From: Sipunculus nudus
Taxonomy: Eukaryota; Annelida; Sipuncula; Golfingiida; Sipunculidae
Reading direction: 5' to 3'
Length of the DNA stretch: 64,000 bases
Assembly: GCA_026874595.1 (NCBI GenBank)
Contig: CM049308.1
Span: 96,210,624 to 96,274,623, forward strand
Shown here: in pieces, positions 22,701 to 36,200 of the stretch
How the letters are laid out: the number at the start of each line of letters is the position of its first letter
Numbering within the stretch: the first letter of the stretch is position 1
Program-made: the position numbers and the translations under genes
The notes under the pieces: model-generated
The model's database searches: none
The model's input: the letters and a program-made list of their open reading frames with translations, nothing else
Told to the model about the DNA's origin: nothing

Positions 22701-24420
22701 ATCACTGCAGTAAGGTCAGTATACTGATGTGCTCACACCTCTAGGTCACCTAGTCAACTAATCACTGTAGTAAGGTCAGCATACTGTTGTGCTCACACCT
22801 CTAGGTCACCTAGTCAACTAATCACTGTAGTAAGGTCAGCATACTGATGTGCTCACACCTCTAGGTCACCTAGTCAACTAATCACTGTAGTAAGGTCAGC
22901 ATACTGATGTGCTCACACCTCTAGGTCACCTAGTCAACTTATCACTGTAGTTAGGTCAGCATACTGATGTGCTCACACCTCTAGGTCACCTAGTCAACTA
23001 ATCACTGTAGTAAGGTCAGTATACTGATGTGCTCACACCTCTAGGTCACCTAGTCAACTAATCACTGTAGTAAGGTCAGTATACTGATGTGCTCACACCT
23101 CTAGGTCACCTAGTCAACTAATCACTGTAGTAAGGTCAGTATATACTGATGTGCTCACACCTCTAGGCCACCTAGTCAACTAATCACTGTAGTAAGGTCA
23201 GTATACTGATGTGCTCACACCTCTAGGTCACCTAGTCAACTAATCACTGTAGTAAGGTCAGTATACTGATGTGCTCACACCTCTAGGTCACCTAGTCAAC
23301 TAATCACTGTAGTAAGGTCAGTATACTGATGTACTCACACCTCTAGGTCACCTAGTCAACTAATCACTGTAGTAAGGTCAGTATACTGATGTGCTCACTC
23401 CTCTAGGTCACCTAGTCAACTAATCACTGCAGTAAGGTCAGTATACTGATGTGCTCACACCTCTAGGTCACCTAGTCAACTAATCACTGCAGTAAGGTCA
23501 GTATACTGATGTGCTCACACTTCTAGGTCACCTAGTCAACTAATCACTGCAGTAAGGTCAGTATACTGATTTGCTCACACCTCTAGGTCACCTAGTCAAC
23601 TAATCACTGCAGTAAGGTCAGTATACTGATGTGCTCACACCTCTTGGTCACCTAGTCAACTAATCACTGTAGTAAGGTCAGTATACTGATGTGCTCACTC
23701 CTCTAGGTCACCTAGTCAACTAATCACTGTAGTAAGGTCAGTATACTGATGTGCTCACACCTCTAGGTCACCTAGTCAACTAATCACTGTAGTAAGGTCA
23801 GTATACTGATGTGCTCACACCTATAGGTCACCTAGTCAACTAATCACTGCAGTAAGGTCAGTATACTGATGTGCTCACACCTCTAGGTCACCTAGTCAAC
23901 TAATCACTGTAGTAAGGTCAGTATACTGATGTGCTCACACCTCTAGGTCACCTAGTCAACTAATCACTGCAGTAAGGTCAGTATACTGATGTGCTCACAC
24001 CTCTAGGTCACCTAGTCAACTAATCACTGTAGTAAGGTCAGTATACTGATGTGCTCACACCTCTAGGCCACCTAGTCAACTAATCACTGTAGTAAGGTCA
24101 GTATACTGATGGGCTCACACCTCTAGGTCACCTAGTCAACTAATCACTGTAGTAAGGTCAGTATACTGATGTGCTCACACCTCTAGGTCACCTAGTCAAC
24201 TAATCACTGTAGTAAGGTCAGTATACTGATGTACTCACACCTCTAGGTCACCTAGTCAACTAATCACTGTAGTAAGGTCAGTATACTGATGTGCTCACAA
24301 CTCTAGGTCACCTAGTCAACTAATCACTGCAGTAAGGTCAGTATACTGATGTGCTCACACCTCTAGGTCACCTAGTCAACTTATCACTGTAGTAAGGTCA
24401 GTATACTGATGTGCTCACTC
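19712..24420. repeat. Satellite, left domain: homogeneous 60-bp monomers, about 78 copies
   Basis: The unit is CTAGGTCACCTAGTCAACTA, ATCACTGTAGTAAGGTCAGT, ATACTGATGTGCTCACACCT, exactly 60 bases. Phase is kept without an indel from 19741 to about 23130, where two bases are inserted (ATATACTG), then again to 24420. Variable sites (CTGTAG or CTGCAG; CACACCT or CACTCCT; CAGTATA or CAGCATA) occur in runs of neighbouring units, a signature of unequal exchange or conversion. Each unit has two dyads (CTAGGTCACCTAG and TCAGTATACTGA) and two AGGTCA motifs. Confidence 0.97.
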
Positions 24421-27282
24421 CTCTAGGTCCCCTAGGCAACTAATTACTGTAGTTATGTCAGTACACTGATGCCCTCACTCCTCTTGGTCAACTAGTTGAC
24501 TAAACACTAAAGTTATGTCATTATACAGATATCCTCACTCCTCTAAGTCACCTACTCAGCTGATCACTGTAGTTATGTCATTCAAAAGATGCCCTCACTC
24601 CTCTAGGTCACCTAGTTGACTAAACACTGTAGTTATGTCATTATACAGATGCCCTCACTCCTCTAGGTCACCTATTCATCTGATCACTGTAGTTATGTCA
24701 GTATACTGAATTACTGATGCCCTCACTCCTCTAGGTTACCTAGTCAACTGATCACTGTAGTTATGTCATTATACAGATTCCCTCACTCCTCTAGGTTACC
24801 TAGTCGACTATTCACTGTAGTTATGTCATTATACAGATGCCCTCACTCCTCTAGGTCACCTAGTCAACTAATCACTGTAGTTATGTCATTATACAGATGC
24901 CCCCAATCCTCTAGGTCACCTAGTTGACTATTCACTGTAGTTATGTCATTATACAGATGCCCTCAATCCTCTAGGTCCTCTAGTTGACTTAACACTGTAG
25001 TTATGTCAGTTTACTGATGTCCTCAATCCTCTAGGTTACCTGGTCAACTGATCACATTATAAAGGTCAGTACCAGTATACATGCCCTCACTCCTCTAAGT
25101 CACCTATTCAGCTGAACACTGAAGTTATGTCAGTATACAGATGCCCTCACTCCTCTAGGTCACCTAGTTGACTATTCACTGTAGTTATGTCATTATACAG
25201 ATGCCCTCAATCCTCTAGGTCCTCTAGTTGACTAAACACTGTAGTTATGTCAGTTTACTGATGCCCTCAATCCTCTAGGTTACCTGGTCAACTGATCACA
25301 TTATAAAGGTCAGTACCAGTATACATGCCCTCACTCCTCAAAGTCACCTATTCAGCTGAACACTGAAGTTATGTCAGTATACAGATGCCCTCACTCCTTT
25401 AGGTCACCTAGTCAACTAATCACTGTAGTTATGTCATTATACAGATGCCCTCACTCCTCTAGGTCACCTAGTTGACTATTCACTGTAGTTATGTCATTAT
25501 ACAGATGCCCTCAATCCTCTAGGTCCTCTAGTTGACTAAACACTGTAGTTATGTCAGTTTACTGATGCCCTAAATCCTCTAGGTTACCTGGTCAACTGAT
25601 CACATTATAAAGGTCAGTACCAGTATACATGCCCTCACTCCTCTAAGTCACCTAGTCAAATAATCACTGTATTTATGTCATTATACAGATGCCCTCACTC
25701 CTCTAGGTCACCTAGTTGACTATTCACTGTAGTTATGTCATTATACAGATGCCCTCACTCCTCTAGGTCACCTAGTCAACTAATCACTGTAGTTATGTCA
25801 TTATACAGATGCCCTCACTCCTCTAGGTCACCTAGTTGACTATTCACTGTAGTTATGCCATTATACAGATGCCCTCAATCCTCTAGGTCCTCTAGTTGAC
25901 TAAACACTGTAGTTATGTCAGTTTACTGATGCCCTCAATCCTCTAGGTTACCTGGTCAACTGATCACATTATAAAGGTCAGTACCAGTATACATGCCCTC
26001 ACTCCTCTAAGTCACCTATTCAGCTGAACACTGAAGTTATGTCATTATACAGATGCCCTAACTCCTCTAGGTCCTCTAGTTGACTAAACACTGTAGTTAT
26101 GTCAGTTTACTGATGCCCTCAATCCTCTAGGTTACCTGGTCAACTGATCACATTATAAAAGGTCAGTACCAGTATACATGCCCTCACTCCTCTAAGTCAC
26201 CTATTCAGCTGAACACTGAAGTTATGTCAGTATACAGATGCCCTCACTCCTTTAGGTCACCTAGTCGACTATTCACTGTAGTTATGTCATTATACAGATG
26301 CCCTCAATCCTCTAGGTCCTCTAGTTGACTAAACACTGTAGTTATGTCAGTTTACTGATGCCCTCAATCCTCTAGGTTACCTGGTCAACTGATCACATTA
26401 TTAAGGTCAGTACCAGTATACATGCCCTCACTCCTCTAAGTCACCTATTCAGCTAAACACTGAAATTATGTCAGTATACAGATGCCCTCACTCCTCTAGG
26501 TCACCTAGTTGACTATTCACTGTAGTTATGTCATTATACAGATGCCCTCAATCCTCTAGGTCCTCTAGTTGAATGAACACTGTAGTTATGTCAGTTTACT
26601 GATGCCCTCAATCCTCTAGGTTACCTGGGCAACTGATCACATTATTAAGGTCAGTACCAGTATACATGCCCTCACTCCTCTAAGTCACCTATTCAGCTGA
26701 ACACTGAAGTTATGTCAGTATACAGATGCCCTAACTCCTCTAGGTCCTCTAGTTGACTAAACACTGTAGTTCTGTCAGTTTACTGATGCCCTCAATCCTC
26801 TAGGTTACCTGGTCAACTGATCACATTATAAAGGTCAGTACCAGTATACATGCCCTCACTCCTCTAAGTCACCTATTCAGCTGAACACTGAAGTTATGTC
26901 AGTATACAGATGCCCTCACTCCTTTAGGTCACCTAGTCGACTATTCACTGTAGTTATGTCATTATACAGATGCCCTTAATCCTCTAGGTCCTCTAGTTGA
27001 CTTAACACTGTAGTTATGTCAGTTTACTGATGCCCTCAATCCTCTAGGTTACCTGGTCAACTGATCACATTATAAAGGTCAGTACCAGTATACATGCCCT
27101 CACTCCTCAAAGTCACCTATTCAGCTGAACACTGAAGTTATGTCAGTATACAGATGCCCTCACTCCTCTAGGTCCTCTAGTTGACTAAACACTGTAGTTA
27201 TGTCAGTTTACTGATGCCCTCAATCCTCTAGGTTACCTGGTCAACTGATCACATTATAAAGGTCAGTACCAGTATACATGCC

Positions 27283-30200
27283 CTCTCCTCTAAGTCACCT
27301 ATTCAGCTGAACACTGTAGTTATGTCATTATACAGATGCCCTCACTCCTCTAGGTCACCTATTCAGCTGATCACTGTAGTTATGTCAGTATACTGAATTA
27401 CTGATGCCCTCAATCCTCTAGGTTTCTTAGTCAACTTATCACTGTAGTTATGTCATGTTACAGATTCCCTCACTCCTCTAGGTCACCTAGTCGACTATTC
27501 GCTGTAGTTATGTCAGTTTACTAATGCCCTCACTCCTCTAGGTCACCTAGTCAACTAATCACTGTAGTACTGTCATTATACAGATGCCCTCACTCCTCTA
27601 GGTCACCTAGTTGACTATTCACTGTAGTTATGTCATTATACAGATGCCCTCAATCCTCTAGGTCCTCTAGTTGACTAAACACTGTAGTTATGTCAGTTTA
27701 CTGATGCCCTCAATCCTCTAGGTTACCTGGTCAACTGATCACATTATAAAGGTCAGTACCAGCATACATGCCCTCACTCCTCTAAGTCACCTATTCAGCT
27801 GAACACTGAAGTTATGTCAGTATACAGATGCCCTCACTCCTCTAAGTCCTCTAGTTGACTAAACACTGTAGTTATGTCAGTTTACTGATGCCCTCAATCC
27901 TCTAGGTTACCTGGTCAACTGATCACATTATAAAGGTCAGTACCAGTATACATGCCCTCACTCCTCAAAGTCACCTATTCAGCTGAACACTGAAGTTATG
28001 TCAGTATACAGATGCCCTCACTCCTCTAGGTCCTCTAGTTGACTTAACACTGTAGTTATGTCAGTATACTGAATTACTGATGCCCTCAATCCTCTAGGTT
28101 ACTTAGTCAACTTATCACTGTAGTTATGTCATGTTACAGATTCCCTCACTCCTCTAGGTCACCTAGTCGACTATTCGCTGTAGTTATGTCAGTTTACTAA
28201 TGCCCTCACTCCTCTAGGTCACCTAGTCAACTAATCACTGTAGTACTGTCATTATACAGATGCCCTCACTCCTCTAGGTCACCTAGTTGACTATTCACTG
28301 TAGTTATGTCATTATACAGATGCCCTCAATCCTCTAGGTCCTCTAGTTGACTAAACACTGTAGTTATGTCAGTTTACTGATGCCCTCAATCCTCTAGGTT
28401 ACCTGGTCAACTGATCACATTATAAAGGTCAGTACCAGTATACATGCCCTCACTCCTCTAAGTTACCTATTCAGCTGAACACTGAAGTTATGTCAGTATA
28501 CAGATGCCCTCACTCCTTTAGGTCACCTATTCAGCTGATCACTGTAGTTATGTCAGTATACAGATGCCCTAACTCCTCTAGGTCCTCTAGTTGACTAAAC
28601 ACTGTAGTTCTGTCAGTTTACTGATGCCCTCAATCCTCTAGGTTACCTGGTCAACTGATCACATTATAAAGGTCAGTACCAGTATACATGCCCTCACTCC
28701 TCTAAGTCACCTATTCAGCTGAACACTGAAGTTATGTCAGTATACAGATGCCCTCACTCCTTTAGGTCACCTAGTCGACTATTCACTGTAGTTATGTCAT
28801 TATACAGATGCCCTCAATCCTCTAGGTCCTCTAGTTGACTAAACACTGTAGTTATGTCAGTTTACTGATGCCCTCAATCCTCTAGGTTACCTGGTCAACT
28901 GATCACATTATAAAGGTCAGTACCAGTATACATGCCCTCACTCCTCTAAGTCACCTATTTAGCTGAACACTGAAGTAATGTCAGTATACAGATGCCCTCA
29001 CTCCTCTAGGTCACCTAGTTGACTATTCACTGTAGTTATGTCATTATACAGATGCCCTCAATCCTCTAGGTCCTCTAGTTGACTAAACACTGTAGTTATG
29101 TCAGTTTACTGATGCCCTCCATCCTCTAGGTTACCTGGTCAACTGATCACATTATTAAGGTCAGTACCAGTATACATGCCCTCACTCCTCTAAGTCACCT
29201 ATTCAGCTGAACACTGAAGTTATGTCAGTATACAGATGCCCTAACTCCTCTAGGTCCTCTAGTTGACTAAACACTGTAGTTCTGTCAGTTTACTGATGCC
29301 CTCAATCCTCTAGGTTACCTGGTCAACTGATCACATTATAAAGGTCAGTACCAGTATACATGCCCTCACTCCTCTAAGTCACCTATTCAGCTGAACACTG
29401 AAGTTATGTCAGTATACAGATGCCCTCACTCCTTTAGGTCACCTAGTCGACTATTCACTGTAGTTATGTCATTATACAGATGCCCTCAATCCTCTAGGTC
29501 CTCTAGTTGACTAAACACTGTAGTTATGTCAGTTTACTGATGCCCTCAATCCTCTAGGTTACCTGGTCAACAGATCACATTATAAAGGTCAGTACCAGTA
29601 TACATGCCCTCACTCCTCTAAGTCACCTATTCAGCTGAACACTGAAGTTATGTCAGTATACAGATGCCCTCACTCCTCTAGGTCACCTAGTTGACTATTC
29701 ACTGTAGTTATGTCATTATACAGATGCCCTCAATCCTCTAGGTCCTCTAGTTGGCTAAACACTGTAGTTATGTCAGTTTACTGATGCCCTCAATCCTCTA
29801 GGTTACCTGGTCAACTGAACACATAATTAAGGTCAGTACCAGTATACATGCCCTCACTCCTCTAAGTCACCTATTCAGCTGAACACTGAAGTTATGTCAG
29901 TATACAGATGCCCTAACTCCTCTAGGTCCTCTAGTTGACTAAACACTGTAGTTCTGTCAGTTTACTGATGCCCTCAATCCTCTAGGTTACCTGGTCAACT
30001 GATCACATTATAAAGGTCAGTACCAGTATACATGCCCTCACTCCTCTAAGTCACCTATTCAGCTGAACACTGAAGTTATGTCAGTATACAGATGCCCTCA
30101 CTCCTTTAGGTCACCTAGTCGACTATTCACTGTAGTTATGTCATTATACAGATGCCCTCAATCCTCTAGGTCCTCTAGTTGACTAAACACTGTAGTTATG

Positions 30201-33200
30201 TCAGTTTACTGATGCCCTCAATCCTCTAGGTTACCTGGTCAACTGATCACATTATAAAGGTCAATACCAGTATACATGCCCTCACTCCTCAAAGTCACCT
30301 ATTCAGCTGAACACTGAAGTTATGTCAGTATACAGATGCCCTCACTCCTCTAGGTCCTCTAGTTGACTTAACACTGTAGTTATGTCAGTTTACTGATGCC
30401 CTCAATCCTCTAGGTTACCTGGTCAACTGATCACATTATAAAGGTCAGTACCAGTATACATGCCATCTCCTCTAAGTCACCTATTCAGCTGAACACTGTA
30501 GTTATGTCATTATACAGATGCCCTCACTGCTCTAGGTCACCTATTCAGCTGATCACTGTAGTTATGTCAGTATACTGAATTACTGATGCCCTCAATCCTC
30601 TAGGTTACTTAGTCAACTTAACACTGTAGTTATGTCATGTTACAGATTCCCTCACTCCTCTAGGTCACCTAGTCGACTATTCGCTGTAGTTATGTCAGTT
30701 TACTAATGCCCTCACTCCTCTAGGTCACCTAGTCAACTAATCACTGTAGTTATGTCATTATACAGATGCCCTTACTCCTCTAGGTCACCTAGTTGACTAT
30801 TCACTGTAGTTATGTCATTATACAGATGCCCTCAATCCTCTAGGTCCTCTAGTTGACTAAACACTGTAGTTATGTCAGTTTACTGATGCCCTCAATCCTC
30901 TAGGTTACCTGGTCAACTGATCACATTATAAAGGTCAGTACCAGTATACATGCCCTCACTCCTCTAAGTCACCTATTCAGCTGAACACTGAAGTTATGTC
31001 AGTATACAGATGCCCTCACTCCTTTAGGTCACCTATTCAGCTGATCACTGTAGTTATGTCAGTATACAGATGCCCTAACTCCTCTAGGTCCTCTAGTTGA
31101 CTAAACACTGTAGTTCTGTCAGTTTACTGATGCCCTCAATCCTCTAGGTTACCTGGTCAACTGATCACATTATAAAGGTCAGTACCAGTATACATGCCCT
31201 CACTCCTCTAAGTCACCTATTCAGCTGAACACTGAAGTTATGTCAGTATACAGATGCCCTCACTCCTTTAGGTCACCTAGTCGACTATTCACTGTAGTTA
31301 TGTCATTATACAGATGCCCTCAATCCTCTAGGTCCTCTAGTTGACTAAACACTGTAGTTATGTCAGTTTACTGATGCCCTCAATCCTCTAGGTTACCTGG
31401 TCAACTGATCACATTATAAAGGTCAGTACCAGTATACATGCCCTCACTCCTCTAAGTCACCTATTCAGCTGAACACTGAAGTTATGTCAGTATACAGATG
31501 CCCTCACTCCTCTAGGTCACCTAGTTGACTATTCACTGTAGTTATGTCATTATACAGATGCCCTCAATCCTCTAGGTCCTCTAGTTGACTAAACACTGTA
31601 GTTATGTCAGTTTACTGATGCCCTCAATCCTCTAGGTTACCTGGTCAACTGATCACATTATAAAGGTCAGTACCAGTATACATGCCCTCACTCCTCAAAG
31701 TCACCTATTCAGCTGAACACTGAAGTTATGTCAGTATACAGATGCCCTCACTCCTTTAGGTCACCTAGTCAACTAATCACTGTAGTTATGTCATTATACA
31801 GATGCCCTCACTCCTCTAGGTCACCTAGTTGACTATTCACTGTAGTTATGTCATTATACAGATGCCCTCAATCCTCTAGGTCCTCTAGTTGACTAAACAC
31901 TGTAGTTATGTCAGTTTACTGATGCCCTAAATCCTCTAGGTTACCTGGTCAACTGATCACATTATAAAGGTCAGTACCAGTATACATGCCCTCACTCCTC
32001 TAAGTCACCTAGTCAAATAATCACTGTATTTATGTCATTATACAGATGCCCTCACTCCTCTAGGTCACCTAGTTGACTATTCACTGTAGTTATGTCATTA
32101 TACAGATGCCCTCACTCCTCTAGGTCACCTAGTCAACTAATCACTGTAGTTATGTCATTATACAGATGCCCTCACTCCTCTAGGTCACCTAGTTGACTAT
32201 TCACTGTAGTTATGTCATTATACAGATGCCCTCAATCCTCTAGGTCCTCTAGTTGACTAAACACTGTAGTTATGTCAGTTTACTGATGCCCTCAATCCTC
32301 TAGGTTACCTGGTCAACTGATCACATTATTAAGGTCAGTACCAGTATACATGCCCTCACTCCTCTAAGTCACCTATTCAGCTAAACACTGAAGTTATGTC
32401 AGTATACAGATGCCCTCACTCCTCTAGGTCACCTAGTTGACTATTCACTGTAGTTATGTCATTATACAGATGCCCTCAATCCTCTAGGTCCTCTAGTTGA
32501 ATGAACACTGTAGTTATGTCAGTTTACTGATGCCCTCAATCCTCTAGGTTACCTGGGCAACTGATCACATTATTAAGGTCAGTACCAGTATACATGCCCT
32601 CACTCCTCTAAGTCACCTATTCAGCTGAACACTGAAGTTATGTCAGTATACAGATGCCCTAACTCCTCTAGGTCCTCTAGTTGACTAAACACTGTAGTTC
32701 TGTCAGTTTACTGATGCCCTCAATCCTCTAGGTTACCTGGTCAACTGATCACATTATAAAGGTCAGTACCAGTATACATGCCCTCACTCCTCTAAGTCAC
32801 CTATTCAGCTGAACACTGAAGTTATGTCAGTATACAGATGCCCTCACTCCTTTAGGTCACCTAGTCGACTATTCACTGTAGTTATGTCATTATACAGATG
32901 CCCTTAATCCTCTAGGTCCTCTAGTTGACTTAACACTGTAGTTATGTCAGTTTACTGATGCCCTCAATCCTCTAGGTTACCTGGTCAACTGATCACATTA
33001 TAAAGGTCAGTACCAGTATACATGCCCTCACTCCTCAAAGTCACCTATTCAGCTGAACACTGAAGTTATGTCAGTATACAGATGCCCTCACTCCTCTAGG
33101 TCCTCTAGTTGACTAAACACTGTAGTTATGTCAGTTTACTGATGCCCTCAATCCTCTAGGTTACCTGGTCAACTGATCACATTATAAAGGTCAGTACCAG

Positions 33201-33210
33201 TATACATGCC
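27283..33210. repeat. Satellite super-unit 1 (shortened, 5,928 bp)
   Basis: Marked from the first CTCTCCTCTAAG deletion variant of type a to the next. It has landmark a at 27283, c (ACTTAACACTGTAG followed by TATACTGAATTACTG) at 28051, and b at 30465. Compared with super-unit 2 it lacks 1,952 bases between a and c and 429 bases between b and the next a (7880 = 5928 + 1952; 8309 = 7880 + 429). Confidence 0.85.
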
Positions 33211-36200
33211 CTCTCCTCTAAGTCACCTATTCAGCTGAACACTGTAGTTATGTCATTATACAGATGCCCTCACTCCTCTAGGTCACCTATTCAGCTGATC
33301 ACTGTAGTTATGTCAGTATACTGAATTACTGATGCCCTCAATCCTCTAGGTTTCTTAGTCAACTTATCACTGTAGTTATGTCATGTTACAGATTCCCTCA
33401 CTCCTCTAGGTCACCTAGTCGACTATTCGCTGTAGTTATGTCAGTTTACTAATGCCCTCACTCCTCTAGGTCACCTAGTCAACTAATCACTGTAGTACTG
33501 TCATTATACAGATGCCCTCACTCCTCTAGGTCACCTAGTTGACTATTCACTGTAGTTATGTCATTATACAGATGCCCTCAATCCTCTAGGTCCTCTAGTT
33601 GACTAAACACTGTAGTTATGTCAGTTTACTGATGCCCTCAATCCTCTAGGTTACCTGGTCAACTGATCACATTATAAAGGTCAGTACCAGTATACATGCC
33701 CTCACTCCTCTAAGTCACCTATTCAGCTGAACACTGAAGTTATGTCAGTATACAGATGCCCTCACTCCTTTAGGTCACCTATTCAGCTGATCACTGTAGT
33801 TATGTCAGTATACAGATGCCCTAACTCCTCTAGGTCCTCTAGTTGACTAAACACTGTAGTTCTGTCAGTTTACTGATGCCCTCAATCCTCTAGGTTACCT
33901 GGTCAACTGATCACATTATAAAGGTCAGTACCAGTATACATGCCCTCACTCCTCTAAGTCACCTATTCAGCTGAACACTGAAGTTATGTCAGTATACAGA
34001 TGCCCTCACTCCTTTAGGTCACCTAGTCGACTATTCACTGTAGTTATGTCATTATACAGATGCCCTCAATCCTCTAGGTCCTCTAGTTGACTAAACACTG
34101 TAGTTATGTCAGTTTACTGATGCCCTCAATCCTCTAGGTTACCTGGTCAACTGATCACATTATAAAGGTCAGTACCAGTATACATGCCCTCACTCCTCTA
34201 AGTCACCTATTTAGCTGAACACTGAAGTTATGTCAGTATACAGATGCCCTCACTCCTCTAGGTCACCTAGTTGACTATTCACTGTAGTTATGTCATTATA
34301 CAGATGCCCTCAATCCTCTAGGTCCTCTAGTTGACTAAACACTGTAGTTATGTCAGTTTACTGATGCCCTCCATCCTCTAGGTTACCTGGTCAACTGATC
34401 ACATTATTAAGGTCAGTACCAGTATACATGCCCTCACTCCTCTAAGTCACCTATTCAGCTAAACACTGAAGTTATGTCAGTATACAGATGCCCTAACTCC
34501 TCTAGGTCCTCTAGTTGACTAAACACTGTAGTTCTGTCAGTTTACTGATGCCCTCAATCCTCTAGGTTACCTGGTCAACTGATCACATTATAAAGGTCAG
34601 TACCAGTATACATGCCCTCACTCCTCTAAGTCACCTATTCAGCTGAACACTGAAGTTATGTCAGTATACAGATGCCCTCACTCCTTTAGGTCACCTAGTC
34701 GACTATTCACTGTAGTTATGTCATTATACAGATGCCCTCAATCCTCTAGGTCCTCTAGTTGACTAAACACTGTAGTTATGTCAGTTTACTGATGCCCTCA
34801 ATCCTCTAGGTTACCTGGTCAACTGATCACATTATAAAGGTCAGTACCAGTATACATGCCCTCACTCCTCTAAGTCACCTATTCAGCTGAACACTGAAGT
34901 TATGTCAGTATACAGATGCCCTCACTCCTCTAGGTCACCTAGTTGACTATTCACTGTAGTTATGTCATTATACAGATGCCCTCAATCCTCTAGGTCCTCT
35001 AGTTGACTAAACACTGTAGTTATGTCAGTTTACTGATGCCCTCAATCCTCTAGGTTACCTGGTCAACTGATCACATTATAAAGGTCAGTACCAGTATACA
35101 TGCCCTCACTCCTCAAAGTCACCTATTCAGCTGAACACTGAAGTTATGTCAGTATACAGATGCCCTCACTCCTTTAGGTCACCTAGTCAACTAATCACTG
35201 TAGTTATGTCATTATACAGATGCCCTCACTCCTCTAGGTCACCTAGTTGACTATTCACTGTAGTTATGTCATTATACAGATGCCCTCAATCCTCTAGGTC
35301 CTCTAGTTGACTAAACACTGTAGTTATGTCAGTTTACTGATGCCCTCAATCCTCTAGGTTACCTGGTCAACTGAACACATAATTAAGGTCAGTACCAGTA
35401 TACATGCCCTCACTCCTCTAAGTCACCTATTCAGCTGAACACTGAAGTTATGTCAGTATACAGATGCCCTAACTCCTCTAGGTCCTCTAGTTGACTAAAC
35501 ACTGTAGTTCTGTCAGTTTACTGATGCCCTCAATCCTCTAGGTTACCTGGTCAACTGATCACATTATAAAGGTCAGTACCAGTATACATGCCCTCACTCC
35601 TCTAAGTCACCTATTCAGCTGAACACTGAAGTTATGTCAGTATACAGATGCCCTCACTCCTTTAGGTCACCTAGTCGACTATTCACTGTAGTTATGTCAT
35701 TATACAGATGCCCTCAATCCTCTAGGTCCTCTAGTTGACTAAACACTGTAGTTATGTCAGTTTACTGATGCCCTCAATCCTCTAGGTTACCTGGTCAACT
35801 GATCACATTATAAAGGTCAGTACCAGTATACATGCCCTCACTCCTCAAAGTCACCTATTCAGCTGAACACTGAAGTTATGTCAGTATACAGATGCCCTCA
35901 CTCCTCTAGGTCCTCTAGTTGACTTAACACTATAGTTATGTCAGTATACTGAATTACTGATGCCCTCAATCCTCTAGGTTACTTAGTCAACTTATCACTG
36001 TAGTTATGTCATGTTACAGATTCCCTCACTCCTCTAGGTCACCTAGTCGACTATTCGCTGTAGTTATGTCAGTTTACTAATGCCCTCACTCCTCTAGGTC
36101 ACCTAGTCAACTAATCACTGTAGTACTGTCATTATACAGATGCCCTCACTCCTCTAGGTCACCTAGTTGACTATTCACTGTAGTTATGTCATTATACAGA

